In this document: positions 1-10,532 of the stretch, in pieces
Layout of the letters: every line of letters begins with the position of its first letter
How positions within the stretch are numbered: position 1 is the stretch's first letter
Assembly (NCBI GenBank): GCA_051453625.1
Contig: JBOZIK010000001.1
Coordinates: forward strand, 262,147,741 to 262,211,740
Source: Welwitschia mirabilis
Taxonomy: Eukaryota > Gnetophyta > Gnetopsida > Welwitschiales
Direction: 5' to 3'
Length of the DNA: 64,000 bases
Notes under the pieces: model-generated
The model's database searches: none
What the model saw: only the letters and a program-made list of their open reading frames with translations
What the model was told of the DNA's origin: nothing
Made by a program: the position numbers and the translations under genes

Positions 1-869
1 GTAAGTTTTATATTTAGGTCATCCTTTCAGTTATATTTTTTTTAAATGTAGTATTTTATATTAACTTTTATTTCTCTAGAATGGATTCTATAATTGAACA
101 CCGATGAACTATAAATCATGAAAGGCAAAGAAGATATCGTGAGAGGCAAAGACTTTGTAAGGAAATTGCTTAGTCAAAAAACTTTTTAAACACATGTAAT
201 AATACCAGGGATAATAATAGTCCAGAAGGTATAAGTTATTTTAGTTTATAAATTAATTTATTTTTCATCAAAAACATGAGTAACATAGCTCTTTCACATA
301 GTACTACATCATCTAGTATTACAATACAATACTTGAGTAATCATACAGTGCAAGAATTAAATCAACAAATGAAATATATGCCTATGGACATAACCCCCTT
401 TATAGGAGTCAAGGTGAATTGCTAAACAGTGGTATGACACCTACAAGTCACATGTCTAATATACAGAGTCCTTTATCATTAATAAGAAGATAAGAATACA
501 TACCGCAATAGAAATAGACGATGGGAGAGGATATTTATCATGCTCAATAATTATGTTTAAGGAGAGAATGATGAAAAAGATAGAGTAGTGTAATACTATC
601 AAATTTCAATGTCATCTCCTCTACAGGAACTCTTAAGAAAAAATTTGATCCATATCCTAACTTACATAAACATAATGCTAATATCTCTAAAGGAATTGAG
701 ACATTTTGGGAAAAAATATGAGTATTTGCACAACTAAGATCCTGCACAATTTGTAATGAGATGTATTAGTTTATAGAGTTGGTACAAGGTAGATGTGGAC
801 TTACCTATAGATGATATTAATATGAAAAAAAAAGAAGAAGGCATAATAGTTGATGATGAAGAGGGTAAA

Positions 870-1110
870 TGTTTCTCTGCTCTAAATGACATGGATCCAT
901 GGCCTTAGCCATTTGTTTTATCCCATCTTACACAAGTTGAAGATATGCCTATTACAAGAATAAATCCATTGCTTCAAGTTACACATGAAATTGATGGTCA
1001 ATTGGTATATCGAGGTTACACGATAAGCTTTCCATAAGACGTATTACATATTGCTAAGTTTTTACCCTATAAAATTACACAAATACCAATTCTTATTTTA
1101 AAGAGAAGAT
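870..1110 (+). other. N-terminal block of Helitron protein (DUF6570-like)
   Basis: One frame reads NDMDPWP, a stop, then LSHLTQVEDMPITRINPLL and YRGYTISFP. This matches the pattern in Helitron-type proteins where a short acidic stretch ending in a DMDP-like motif precedes 'LT.iEe.lIar' and then 'y.G..i.FPQ'. A TAA sits where the conserved Gln after FP is expected, a C-to-T type change. Similarity is by recognition only. Confidence 0.7.
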
Positions 1111-1673
1111 ATTAAATTATCACTAAATATAATTTTATTATAAATAAGATGTGATTTTATCATGCCTTATACTTTAAGAAGGAGAATGATCCTTTCTATC
1201 AAGATGTTGAGATAGATATGCATCCCTTAGGTGATATTAGTGACGATGAAGATGTTAATGTCTTTCATATGCTTTGAGACATTACTCTTAGTGAAGAGGA
1301 AGGAGAAATAAAGCTAAATTTTAATGGTCCAATTCTACTTAAACAGAAGAGTCCAACATTGTTCAGAGCACATCCTTAGTTGCCACTCGATGTCCTTGAC
1401 TTGAAAGAGAACCTGATGCTATTAAGAATTGACTATCAAAAATCCCTCCACAAGTGCTAATTGGCCATTACTAAGAGAGTCATTGGTAAATGAATTTAAC
1501 ATTAGAGGTATGCTATCAATGTCCTTTCCATCATTTTTTCTTAAGGTAATTGTGATATTCTCACATGGNNNNNNNNNNTAGTTCTTCATTCGTTTCATTC
1601 TTTTTTAAATCTAATAGAATAAATTTTAAACCCTCTAAAAATTACTTTCCGTTTTAGGTATTATATTTTCAAC

Positions 1674-2150
1674 ATGATTATGAGACACAGGGAACTAAGG
1701 TCTACAACAGTGTTTTTCAAAAAGAACATAATTGATGCATCAATTACAATAAGGGAGTTACATAAGAAAATGAACAATTGTCCATCAATACAAATAATAG
1801 ATAGCTTAATGAGATATGGGAACTCTCTAAGAGGCAAACCATCTTATTTGAAAAAAAAAAAAAAACAAATGCAAGCTACTAGATATGGTTACCCACTTTG
1901 GAACCGCTATAATATTCTTTACTTTAAATGTTGTATATTTATATTAGCCTAATCTACATGATATTATGTCCTGTGAATAATTACAACATCCATCAAAAGC
2001 TAGACAATGGCGATTGCAGAACATCATTGATAACCTACACATTGTCTGAGAGTACATGTACAACCAACATAAAAAATTTAAAGAGATAATTCTAATTAAG
2101 GAATTTAATGTTATAGACTATGGGACATGATTTGAGAGGCAGACTTAATG
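1674..2150 (+). other. Helitron Rep domain, first part, frameshifted
   Basis: The first frame runs MRHRELRSTTVFFKKN, then ITIRELHKKM, then LMRYGNSLRGKPSYLKK. This corresponds to the Helitron_like_N segment that carries 'FF..n..dA.lTi.eL' and 'RYGanlrGt..yW'. An A-run at about 1852-1864 precedes a frame change. The next frame continues with FFTLNVVYLY, stop, PNLHDIM (family pattern FFTlSaaDl.WPdLh), then RLQNIIDNLHIV and FNVIDYGT (family FNVtDYwyRyEwQ). The H-x-H metal motif expected just downstream is not readable. A GTAAGT donor-like site at about 2152 suggests a second intron here, less certain than the one at 2392. Confidence 0.75.
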
Positions 2151-2391
2151 CTGTAAGTGAAAGTTATATCTTCTTTATTACATGTTTAGTTAATTACACT
2201 ATTTTTAGTTTTTACAATAATTTTGGGTTATGTAGGCCTTAAGAATTTCATTCACGTTAATTACAAAAAGAGGATCTCGAACATATGCAACTAGAGCAAG
2301 ATTACATAGCTTTATTAAACAGTGTATAAGGACATACAATTTGTAAGCTTAGAGCATGTTTGAAAAAATGAAATAAACAAGAAGTATGCAG

Positions 2392-2468
2392 GTACCCAAA
2401 TACTACTACTCTTTTAACATTGTAAATATTTTCAACCTATATATACTTATGCTTATTAATTCATGTAG
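2392..2468 (+). other. Spliceosomal intron inside the Helitron gene
   Basis: The upstream exon ends EVC plus AG, and the downstream exon resumes at ATATAATATTCC. Removing the 77 bases between the GT at 2392 and the AG at 2467-2468 gives a continuous frame reading EVCRYNIPWDL. That is the conserved Helitron sequence of the type 'CRf.fPwdL'. The intron is AT-rich and ends in TTCATGTAG. The upstream exon also carries LEQDYIALLNSV and HTICKLRACL, matching the Helitron pattern 'HtrCs..yClr'. Confidence 0.7.
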
Positions 2469-2935
2469 ATATAATATTCCATGGGATTTACAGCCTTACG
2501 ATTCTAGGTTGTATATAAATGAAAATAATAAGAAGAAATATGAGCTAAGGAGAAATGATGATAGGTCAAATGTTCATAAAAAAATGATTTTATAGACATG
2601 ACAAGTAAATATAGACTTATAACCTATCTTTGATAAATATGTTGTTATAAAATATATTACAAAGTATGCCTCAAAGTTGAAAAAGAAATCAAAGTCATAT
2701 TTTAACAAGTTAATGAAGCTATCAAAAGATAGAGATCTCAGTGAGCCTGCCATTTCAGCTTACAAGAGATTCATGATGGATATTGTAATAGATTGTGATA
2801 TTGGAGCTACTAAGACATGCCACATGTTACAAAGACTTCCCTTGGTTGAAAGGAGTAAGGTATTTGTACCACTTAGTGTATGTAAGAAGGTATATAAAAA
2901 ATTCATACAAAGCCATGTTGTAGATGAAGAACATG
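2469..2935 (+). other. Helitron Rep domain, second part
   Basis: Blocks readable here: YNIPWDLQP, ELRRNDDRSNVH (family 'pkRNDdrlN.y'), VNIDL then VIKYITKYASKLKKKSKSY (family 'aviKYiaKYaSKaE..S'), and TCHMLQRLPLVERSK (family 'evcHlLl.lPL...Sr'). A stop at about 2595 separates two open stretches. The aromatic and lysine residues of the KYITKYASK motif, part of the Rep catalytic region in Helitrons, are kept. The block runs into the 705-base gap. Confidence 0.8.
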
Positions 2936-2985
2936 TGTATACCACATTGGTAGATTAGTATCCAAATAAATCACTACATATGAAA

Positions 2986-3690
2986 NNNNNNNNNNNNNNN
3001 NNNNNNNNNNNNNNNNNNNNNNNNNNNNNNNNNNNNNNNNNNNNNNNNNNNNNNNNNNNNNNNNNNNNNNNNNNNNNNNNNNNNNNNNNNNNNNNNNNNN
3101 NNNNNNNNNNNNNNNNNNNNNNNNNNNNNNNNNNNNNNNNNNNNNNNNNNNNNNNNNNNNNNNNNNNNNNNNNNNNNNNNNNNNNNNNNNNNNNNNNNNN
3201 NNNNNNNNNNNNNNNNNNNNNNNNNNNNNNNNNNNNNNNNNNNNNNNNNNNNNNNNNNNNNNNNNNNNNNNNNNNNNNNNNNNNNNNNNNNNNNNNNNNN
3301 NNNNNNNNNNNNNNNNNNNNNNNNNNNNNNNNNNNNNNNNNNNNNNNNNNNNNNNNNNNNNNNNNNNNNNNNNNNNNNNNNNNNNNNNNNNNNNNNNNNN
3401 NNNNNNNNNNNNNNNNNNNNNNNNNNNNNNNNNNNNNNNNNNNNNNNNNNNNNNNNNNNNNNNNNNNNNNNNNNNNNNNNNNNNNNNNNNNNNNNNNNNN
3501 NNNNNNNNNNNNNNNNNNNNNNNNNNNNNNNNNNNNNNNNNNNNNNNNNNNNNNNNNNNNNNNNNNNNNNNNNNNNNNNNNNNNNNNNNNNNNNNNNNNN
3601 NNNNNNNNNNNNNNNNNNNNNNNNNNNNNNNNNNNNNNNNNNNNNNNNNNNNNNNNNNNNNNNNNNNNNNNNNNNNNNNNNNNNNNNNNN
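2986..3690. other. Assembly gap (705 N)
   Basis: Run of N inside the Helitron coding region. It probably hides the Rep-helicase linker. Open frames spanning it are artefacts of N translation. Confidence 0.99.
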
Positions 3691-4164
3691 AGAAATATCA
3701 AACATGATTTGAAAAACATAGATGAAGAAATAAGGCTAAATGGATGTTTGTTGCACATATGTATGAGTAGTGTAGCCAATCACATGACGATGATGTCTAA
3801 CGTGCAACCATTGAGAAGGATTAACATGAGGACATGGAACCATTACATGTGGAACATTATGAAAATGATTATCAAGTATTAAGAAGACATTTACTAAATA
3901 AACGCATACTTTACAGAAATGAATATGACACGCTTGGCTTGCATGATCTTAATAGCCAATGTGATTGGTTTGTAAACTATAAGGAGAAAACTATGTGAAA
4001 TATATCATTTTGTTTGTTTAAAGGAATAGAACATCATGAAATTTCTTAGTCCAAGATGAAAAGAATCAATTTATTTACCCATCTAGCCTTGAAATAAAAC
4101 AAAAGAAATACTTCAACATACTCATATCTCATTTGGTACTGCAATAATTTAAGCAAGAAGACAT

Positions 4165-4755
4165 CCAAACTCTATGCATGATACTTCAAGGAATAGTAGG
4201 ATCAGGAAAAACTTTTCTCATTCATGCTATCAAAAATAAATTTAAGAAGATGTGTCCAAATAGTATAGGTATTATTATGGTGCTAGCACCAACTGGAGTT
4301 GCAACATATAATGTCAAGGGGACAACAATACATTGAGCATTGGGTATTAATATTGGTAAATACGAACCTACTTCATCAAGATAGTTGCTACATCTTCAAG
4401 AATGGCTAAAAAATGTCAAGTACATTATTTTTATGAGATGAGTTTCATAGATGGTAAGATGTTACTTAATATTGATAAAAGACTTAAAGAAATATTTCCA
4501 ACTCACTAACACATGAGTTTTTATGGAAGGTCTATCATAGTACTAAGTGATCTTGCACAATTACCTCTAGTAAAGGATTATCCACCATATAATGGTACTA
4601 AGGAAATGAAGGCACTATGGAGATCATTTAATATCGTTGTTGTATTAGATGCATTATATAGACAGAAGGGTGATGATTCAAATCAAAAAAGGTTTCGAAA
4701 TCTACTGATGAATATAAGAGATGGTAAAACTTTAGATATTACATCCATTCTCTAA
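4165..4755 (+). other. Pif1-type helicase domain of the Helitron protein
   Basis: Walker A reads GIVGSGKTF at about 4190, followed by LAPTGVATYNVKGTTIH (motif Ia of Pif1-like helicases, 'aPTGvAA.nI.G.TiH'). A stop interrupts the next residue. At 4513 another open stretch begins, MSFYGRSIIVLSDLAQLPLVKD; Pif1 helicases have 'vl.GDf.QLPPV' here, so the Walker B-adjacent Gly is Ser in this copy. LWRSFNIVVVLDALYRQKG and RFRNLLMNIRDGK follow, as in plant Helitron helicases. The C-terminal motifs with the second ATP-contacting arginine are missing, so the domain is truncated as well as broken. Confidence 0.85.
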
Positions 4756-5806
4756 ATAAAGATACAAAAGATTATCCAAGGATTCTAACTTGAAGATGCG
4801 GATGAAGGAGGAGCAATGTTTAGCAAGCCTAGAAGTTTAGGTTTCATTCTCATTGTAATAATTCACCAATTCACATATAGTATACATTTGTATCAAGTGA
4901 TATAAAATGAATTGTTATGTATTTCTATCAATGAGATTATACTAATTTATGTATGTTGTATACCTATATTATTCGTGATTACCTTCATTGTAATAGTTAA
5001 ATGCCTATATTATTGTTTATAAGCTTCGTTGTAATAAAGTGAAATTTAACCTCTATATAAAATTTATAAGCATTTCCTTATTCACATTAATATATTTTTC
5101 TTTTTTATAAATTTTTACATTTTAATATGAAAAATGAAATATCAATACATACTAAAATCATATGCAATTATGTTCTACAAACTTTTATATGTTTAAATAG
5201 CATGTTCACTAAAAATGAATACAAATAACGAGTAAGACATTTCCATTACCACGTTTTTATTAAAGAAAATATGAGTAATGAAATTGATTCTATAAAGATG
5301 TATTTCACATTGATATGCTGTAAGAATCGAAGGTTGTTTTCAGAAATCATAATTGACGTATATTTGTAACCAAAAAGCTACTAATGCATGACAAGGTATG
5401 TGGAAATGCAACATAATAGGACGACGCTCTAATCTGAATGATGGACGTTACTTAAAAACCTAAGAATGAAAACGGAGGTGGTTCAGATTAGCAAAAAATA
5501 ATATTCAAAAATCATTACTGTTGGTTACACCACCATTCTCAAAGAACCTTTTTCAGAAGTATTGCATTTTATTAATAAAACGAATTTTCATCAAGAGAGG
5601 AACTCATAACGTCTGAACATTTTATTATAATAATAGATGAGAATCGTTGAAAAAACTACACAGAAAAACCTTAGTTTCGAGTAATTGCCGGACTGACTTT
5701 CACAGAGAAAACAAAAGCGAGTCTAGCAAATTCTGGCCTTGCTACTTGCAGCAGTCGTGTACACCGGATGAGAGCAGCTCAAGGAAGATTGGAAGAATAA
5801 GGCACA
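4756..5806. other. AT-rich non-coding stretch after the Helitron
   Basis: No coding frame or RNA gene recognised. It contains a 10-bp inverted pair (CTAATCTGAA at 5429-5438, TTCAGATTAG at 5482-5491) that could be chance. Base composition becomes more balanced from about 5690, where the gene-like scraps begin. Confidence 0.6.
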
Positions 5807-5980
5807 TTACTCATTTGTGAGGAGGTCAAGTCCATGGCGGCCATTAGAAGCGAAAACACCTCCGCCTCCATTTGATGCAGAAATGAATACTTCTTCAACA
5901 AATCGAGTGCCGAGAGCCTGAGCACATATAAACCCAAGTGAGGTTCCAACCCAAAACCAATTGGCATTAGGTGGAGTGAC
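5807..5980 (-). pseudogene. C-terminal-exon-like fragment, unidentified gene
   Basis: Read on the - strand, one frame gives PPNANWFWVGTSLGFICAQ, then ALGTRFVEEVFISASNGGGG, then VFASNGRHGLDLLTNE and a stop at 5807. It looks protein-like: a hydrophobic possible membrane segment, a Gly-rich patch and an ordinary polar C-terminus. Base composition is unlike the surrounding repeats. The frame is closed by a stop just upstream at about 5981-5983, so an intron acceptor near 5976-5980, with earlier exons in the adjacent 948-base gap, is possible. A different frame on the same strand (5779-5967) is open for 62 codons but reads less like a protein. I do not recognise the family, and it may be a pseudogene piece. 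Confidence 0.35.
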
Positions 5981-5996
5981 TCACAAGCTTTATATT

Positions 5997-6944
5997 NNNN
6001 NNNNNNNNNNNNNNNNNNNNNNNNNNNNNNNNNNNNNNNNNNNNNNNNNNNNNNNNNNNNNNNNNNNNNNNNNNNNNNNNNNNNNNNNNNNNNNNNNNNN
6101 NNNNNNNNNNNNNNNNNNNNNNNNNNNNNNNNNNNNNNNNNNNNNNNNNNNNNNNNNNNNNNNNNNNNNNNNNNNNNNNNNNNNNNNNNNNNNNNNNNNN
6201 NNNNNNNNNNNNNNNNNNNNNNNNNNNNNNNNNNNNNNNNNNNNNNNNNNNNNNNNNNNNNNNNNNNNNNNNNNNNNNNNNNNNNNNNNNNNNNNNNNNN
6301 NNNNNNNNNNNNNNNNNNNNNNNNNNNNNNNNNNNNNNNNNNNNNNNNNNNNNNNNNNNNNNNNNNNNNNNNNNNNNNNNNNNNNNNNNNNNNNNNNNNN
6401 NNNNNNNNNNNNNNNNNNNNNNNNNNNNNNNNNNNNNNNNNNNNNNNNNNNNNNNNNNNNNNNNNNNNNNNNNNNNNNNNNNNNNNNNNNNNNNNNNNNN
6501 NNNNNNNNNNNNNNNNNNNNNNNNNNNNNNNNNNNNNNNNNNNNNNNNNNNNNNNNNNNNNNNNNNNNNNNNNNNNNNNNNNNNNNNNNNNNNNNNNNNN
6601 NNNNNNNNNNNNNNNNNNNNNNNNNNNNNNNNNNNNNNNNNNNNNNNNNNNNNNNNNNNNNNNNNNNNNNNNNNNNNNNNNNNNNNNNNNNNNNNNNNNN
6701 NNNNNNNNNNNNNNNNNNNNNNNNNNNNNNNNNNNNNNNNNNNNNNNNNNNNNNNNNNNNNNNNNNNNNNNNNNNNNNNNNNNNNNNNNNNNNNNNNNNN
6801 NNNNNNNNNNNNNNNNNNNNNNNNNNNNNNNNNNNNNNNNNNNNNNNNNNNNNNNNNNNNNNNNNNNNNNNNNNNNNNNNNNNNNNNNNNNNNNNNNNNN
6901 NNNNNNNNNNNNNNNNNNNNNNNNNNNNNNNNNNNNNNNNNNNN
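5997..6944. other. Assembly gap (948 N)
   Basis: Run of N between two GC-richer scraps. Any gene linking 5807-5980 to the sequence right of the gap would be hidden here. Confidence 0.99.
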
Positions 6945-6989
6945 AAAAGTTCTTTTGAAGCTTCTGCTGTTCTAGATTTCCTCTTTCTT

Positions 6990-7137
6990 TAGTGATCTTG
7001 TGCTACTAACCGTCCCAGGGGGTGCGGTTACTTTCTATTCTGTCCACCCTCTCCCGAAAATGAACGTGCGGTTACTTTCGCGCTCACAGTGAAAAGCCAC
7101 AGCCTGTTTTCAGCTGGCTTGCGTCGAACCTGCTGGA
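6990..7137. repeat. Short direct repeat next to the gap
   Basis: GTGCGGTTACTTTC occurs at 7022-7035 and again at 7066-7079, a 44-base period. The surrounding bases are GC-rich and contain CpG, unlike most of the window. No gene was recognised. Confidence 0.6.
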
Positions 7138-7300
7138 GTTGGTGTAGATCCAGATGTGAAACCACAAATGAAGATTTAGTTGAGTCCAAATATAGAAAAT
7201 TTTATTCTATAAATTAATCCAACGTTAATAAAATTCTAGAGTTGATTTCATTGAAGATCATGTTTGCTCCCGGGGATTCTGTCCAAGTTCAGGCCTCTAC
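7138..7300 (+). repeat. Direct repeat copy 1 (pair with 9294-9465)
   Basis: About 160 bp shared in the same orientation with 9294-9465. Both copies carry GTGTAGATCCA, then a TTAGTTGAGTCCAAATAT block, AATTAATCCAA, a TTAATAAA stretch and ATTGAAGATCAT, and end near a GGGATT stretch. The order suggests the R/U5 end of an LTR or the tail of another retroelement, but homology stops to the left, so these are not two whole LTRs. Confidence 0.7.
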
Positions 7301-7625
7301 TGCACTTAAGGGTTTGAAACTCACATTTGGTATGAGAGCAAACCTCACGGAGAAGAGGAGCCTTGCAATTCCAACACATGGCTCTTGGAGACACCAACTA
7401 TTTCGTGAGTTCTACAAATGGCTCTCGGAGACACCAACTGCTAGGCTCATAGATGTTGTGGATATGAAATACATATCACCTCTACATTCAGAAATCCAAG
7501 CGACGCAAGACAGTTATGGATGTCAAATTTTGGGAATCATGATCGCTATTGCAGAAATAACGGCACCAGTCCCAGGCTGCTGCACAGGCACTCAATCTCT
7601 CTTTCTTCATTTTTTTGTTTTTTAA
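7242..7625 (+). other. 127-codon open frame, coding status doubtful
   Basis: An uninterrupted frame starting inside direct-repeat copy 1. It contains a 22-base near-repeat with period 40 (7378-7399 and 7418-7439, one mismatch), giving two similar peptides, HGSWRHQLF and KWLSETPTA, in different frames. No known domain was recognised, and its start lies in repeat sequence. It may be a chance frame in a GC-richer scrap. Confidence 0.15.
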
Positions 7626-7806
7626 CTGTCCTTCATTCTAGATCGGGGATTCATTGTAAGTCTTGTAAAAGTATCGCGTGTTTTTGCCATCTGTAAATCC
7701 ATAGCATTTCTAAAATGGCAACGCACACTCATTATGTCATCCGTAAAGTTTCTGAGCTGATCGTGAGTTATTCTCAAGAACTCAGCCATAAGAAAAGCGG
7801 CGGGCG

Positions 7807-8342
7807 ATGGAGAAGAAAAAGACGAAAAGATGAAGTGTTGCCGCCGCCGGAAGTTGAGCGACAGAGGGGTGGGGCACCGGCGTATCGCTGGAGGAGGCAT
7901 GTCGGGCGCTCATAAACCCTAACTATTTTGCCGTTCCTGGTGATCCCCTGAAATCCGCAGAGGTCTTCGAAAGCGAGGGGTCTTTTGGATGGGTTGAACC
8001 GACTCCTGTTAATGATTCGCAAATAAATCTTGTGGAGTCAGAATCGTCCTCAGTTCGGGTGTCCTTTGATAAGCCCCCTGCGCTTGACTAGACCGGCGCT
8101 CGCCGAGAAGAAGAGGCGACGTCTTTGCCAGAAAGTTTTGCAAAGGGATGGCTCTATGGTCCTTTGCTGTCACCGCCGCTCTCACTGGATTCCTTCTGCT
8201 TGGCCACCGTTGGTACTGCGCCGATAAGAAAATCATGCAGCTTATGTTCCATTTGATCGCTCTGAACGACACGTTTGCCACGGTGAGAAGAGTACCAGTT
8301 GTGAACTCTCCAATAATATTTGCGAGGCGTCAGGAGACTTAA
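7807..8342 (+). pseudogene. Unidentified GC-rich gene fragment
   Basis: The bases are CpG-containing and clearly unlike the AT-rich flanks. One + strand frame from 7858 reads VSLEEACRALINPNYFAVPG, then DPLKSAEVFESEGSFGWVEP, then SQINLVESESSSVRVSFDKP, and stops at about 8089; beyond the stop it continues with AKGWLYGPLLSPPLSLDSFC. Other overlapping frames are also open (7715-7915 +, 8148-8342 +, 7622-7900 -, 8009-8281 -), as happens in GC-rich DNA, so strand and frame are not settled. It could be a captured host-gene piece, a decayed gene or a 5' UTR. I do not recognise the family. Confidence 0.35.
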
Positions 8343-9293
8343 AGCGACGATCTTTTTTGTGATTGTCCGCGTGAGATATTTGATAATTCCTTATTCGTTT
8401 TGCTGCTCATCCTACGGATCACGTCACTGATAATGGAAACATAACAACGGCACTCGAAAGTGCCCCAGGAAAAGACAAGTTTGTTGGTGCCTGATGAGGG
8501 TCTTCCTTCCACCGACAATGCTAGATGAGGGTCTTCCTTCCGCAATAATGCCTCTTCCTTCAATAGATAATGCCTCTAATGCCGTAAGCGTTTGTTCTAT
8601 AGGCATAACTTTGTATGTTGTTAGACAAATGTGTAAGATCCAGCCAACAGAGAGCTTAAATGGTGTTGTGTTCTAATAATTAGTAGTTAATGTATTTTAA
8701 GTTGTTAAACCCATGTGATGGAGGGCTGAATTTACCAAGGGCTAAATTTACCGACCCTAAAAAAGAGTTAGCTAGGGTGGGGTCTTATCTGGACCACTTC
8801 ATGTGCTATGCAATTCTATGTAAAAATGACACTATAAAAAGTGGCATGGGACACTTCTTGTAATATTGTTTTGATATGAAAATTGCTTGGGTTAGTTCCA
8901 TTTCTAGGGTTTGTCCCTTTGTGTTCTTTTTGAAATGTTGTGTGTGTTCCATTTGTAAAAGGTTGGGTATATTCCATGTTGTTTTTCAAGCAAGGTACAC
9001 AACTTGTTTGGGGAAATCGCTTGAAGGATGTCTTCTTTGAAGTTGCATAGGGTAAAGGTTGTAGATTCATCCGAGAAGATTACTCAAAGGACATCTTCCT
9101 TGAAGTTGCATATTTTGGTAGCTTGGTGCTTCTGTCATGCTTGATGCTTTTTCAGCTTAGTGCTTTAGCTATGTGCTCTAATGCTATGTTGGAGGCATGT
9201 TTCAACAATTGTAATCTTAAATTCCTCATGTATTTAGGAATTTGGCATTTAGGGATAGTTTATTAGGTTTTAGTTCTATTTTAAGCATGAAGT
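8343..9293. other. Non-coding stretch with a short tandem repeat
   Basis: GATGAGGGTCTTCCTTCC occurs at 8493 and 8524 (period 31), followed by a third partial match. From 8700 onward the sequence is T/G-rich with no recognised gene. Confidence 0.5.
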
Positions 9294-9465
9294 TAGTGTA
9301 GATCCACATTTGTTGGAATATGGAACCACAAATTAGGAGTTAGTTGAGTCCAAATATGACAAATCTTATCATATAAATTAATCCAATATTAATAAAGTTC
9401 TAAAGTTGATTTTATTGAAGATCATTCTTGTTTCCTGGGATTGTGCATAAGTATTTCAAACTCAG
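9294..9465 (+). repeat. Direct repeat copy 2 (pair with 7138-7300)
   Basis: Same orientation and order of blocks as copy 1. About 2.15 kb separates the two copies, and that interval contains the GC-rich gene fragment. After the shared part this copy continues with CAAACTCAGAAAATTGTGG. Confidence 0.7.
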
Positions 9466-10532
9466 AAAATTGTGGCAAAGCAGACTTCATCAAGTGATTC
9501 TAAAATTTTTTTCTTCCTTTGTAATCTTTTATTTACTATATTAGTGGAATCTCATGGCACTACGATGGTAGTTGAAGTAGCATAAAATGACTTGTATGAT
9601 GCAGAGGGCATTTTTCATTGACCTCTTTCCATTCACCCTTCTAAATAATGCGCTAAGATTTCCCTTCGTTTCTTCCTCGAGAGGCACCAGAGCTTAGGAT
9701 TTTGCCTTCATTTAAGGTAATGCAAATTCAATTTACTCCATTTGGGCAGCATACAGGGTCCTACATGCTGCCTTACATATCGAAGTAATGGTGAAAATCG
9801 AAAACCTCAAGGCTACTTCACTCTTGTGGCATTAAAATTTGATGTGTTGTATATGTATAATTAATAAAACTTTTGAGCATAATTGATGAGAATCTATATG
9901 TTAATCATATAATAGCTAGTTGAAAGCTATAATGATAATAATCGCATCTAAATTCATACGGTGATAGTAATCACATCTAAGTTAATATCCAAACTAAATT
10001 TGAAAAGAAAGCCACTTTTATTAAGCTAAAAGATTTCTACAGAATACATGATCAATTAGCTACATGATCAATTAGCTGTTAGTACCCATCCCTCAGTCCA
10101 AAAAAAGTGTAAATAATACCTTCGTCTTTAAAAAGAAATCTTTTACCTACAAATCTTCTTCTCATTATCTTGTATGATAAAACCTTGCTTGGACCTTCCT
10201 TCCTCTTCCATTTTCCACACCTCTTTATCATAATCAATATCATTATTTTGAAAGTTGATCATGAAATATATTCTTTTTTATTACATCGCATGTCCTCCAA
10301 ATTTAAAATTTTTAAATTTCTTTTGGATTTCAAATATTCATCTATATCTTTAAATTGAGTACGACTACATTCCTAGAATCTTTTCTTATACAAGGGCTTT
10401 CTCCGGATTAAGAGACAATGGATTTAAAATCCTTTTCTCTTCACGATGGGAGAAATTATTCGGGGAGAATATCCTTTATACAAACTGCGACAAATGCCGT
10501 CGATTGCGAAAAACTTCTTAATTTCGCCACCT
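9466..10532. other. Intergenic stretch 3' of the P450 gene
   Basis: Mostly AT-rich. A perfect 16-bp tandem duplication (ACATGATCAATTAGCT) lies at 10046-10061 and 10062-10077. A short CpG-bearing patch at 9640-9720 is unexplained. The P450 3' UTR should lie in the right-hand part. An AATAAA overlaps the P450 stop codon itself, but no convincing downstream poly(A) signal could be picked. Confidence 0.5.

Larger units (their letters stand above)
80..4755 (+). pseudogene. Helitron Rep/helicase gene relic
   Basis: Broken coding region of a rolling-circle (Helitron) transposase, whose normal product joins an HUH-type Rep endonuclease to a Pif1-family DNA helicase. Fragments appear in the expected order on one strand: a basic ERQRRYRERQ-like stretch near 115-165, a C-x2-C stretch near 735, a block resembling the DUF6570 region (870-1110), Rep-core blocks (1674-2150 and 2250-2935), and helicase motifs (4165-4755). 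Many in-frame stops, frame changes and a 705-base gap (2986-3690) break it, and helicase motifs after about 4755 are absent, so it cannot make a working protein. At least one intron is recognisable. Helitron ends (5' TC, 3' hairpin-CTRR) were not located. Family assignment rests on recognised motifs, not a search. Confidence 0.85.

Noticed and set aside
2955-3882. Long open frames spanning the N run (three frames)
   Set aside because: They exist only because N bases translate without stops; the real flanks are short.
5429-5491. 10-bp inverted repeat as possible transposon ends or a Helitron hairpin
   Set aside because: 43-bp loop, no CTRR end or target duplication nearby; chance is adequate in AT-rich DNA.
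5961-6992. 343-codon open frame across the 948-base gap
   Set aside because: Almost entirely N; only a few dozen real codons at either end.
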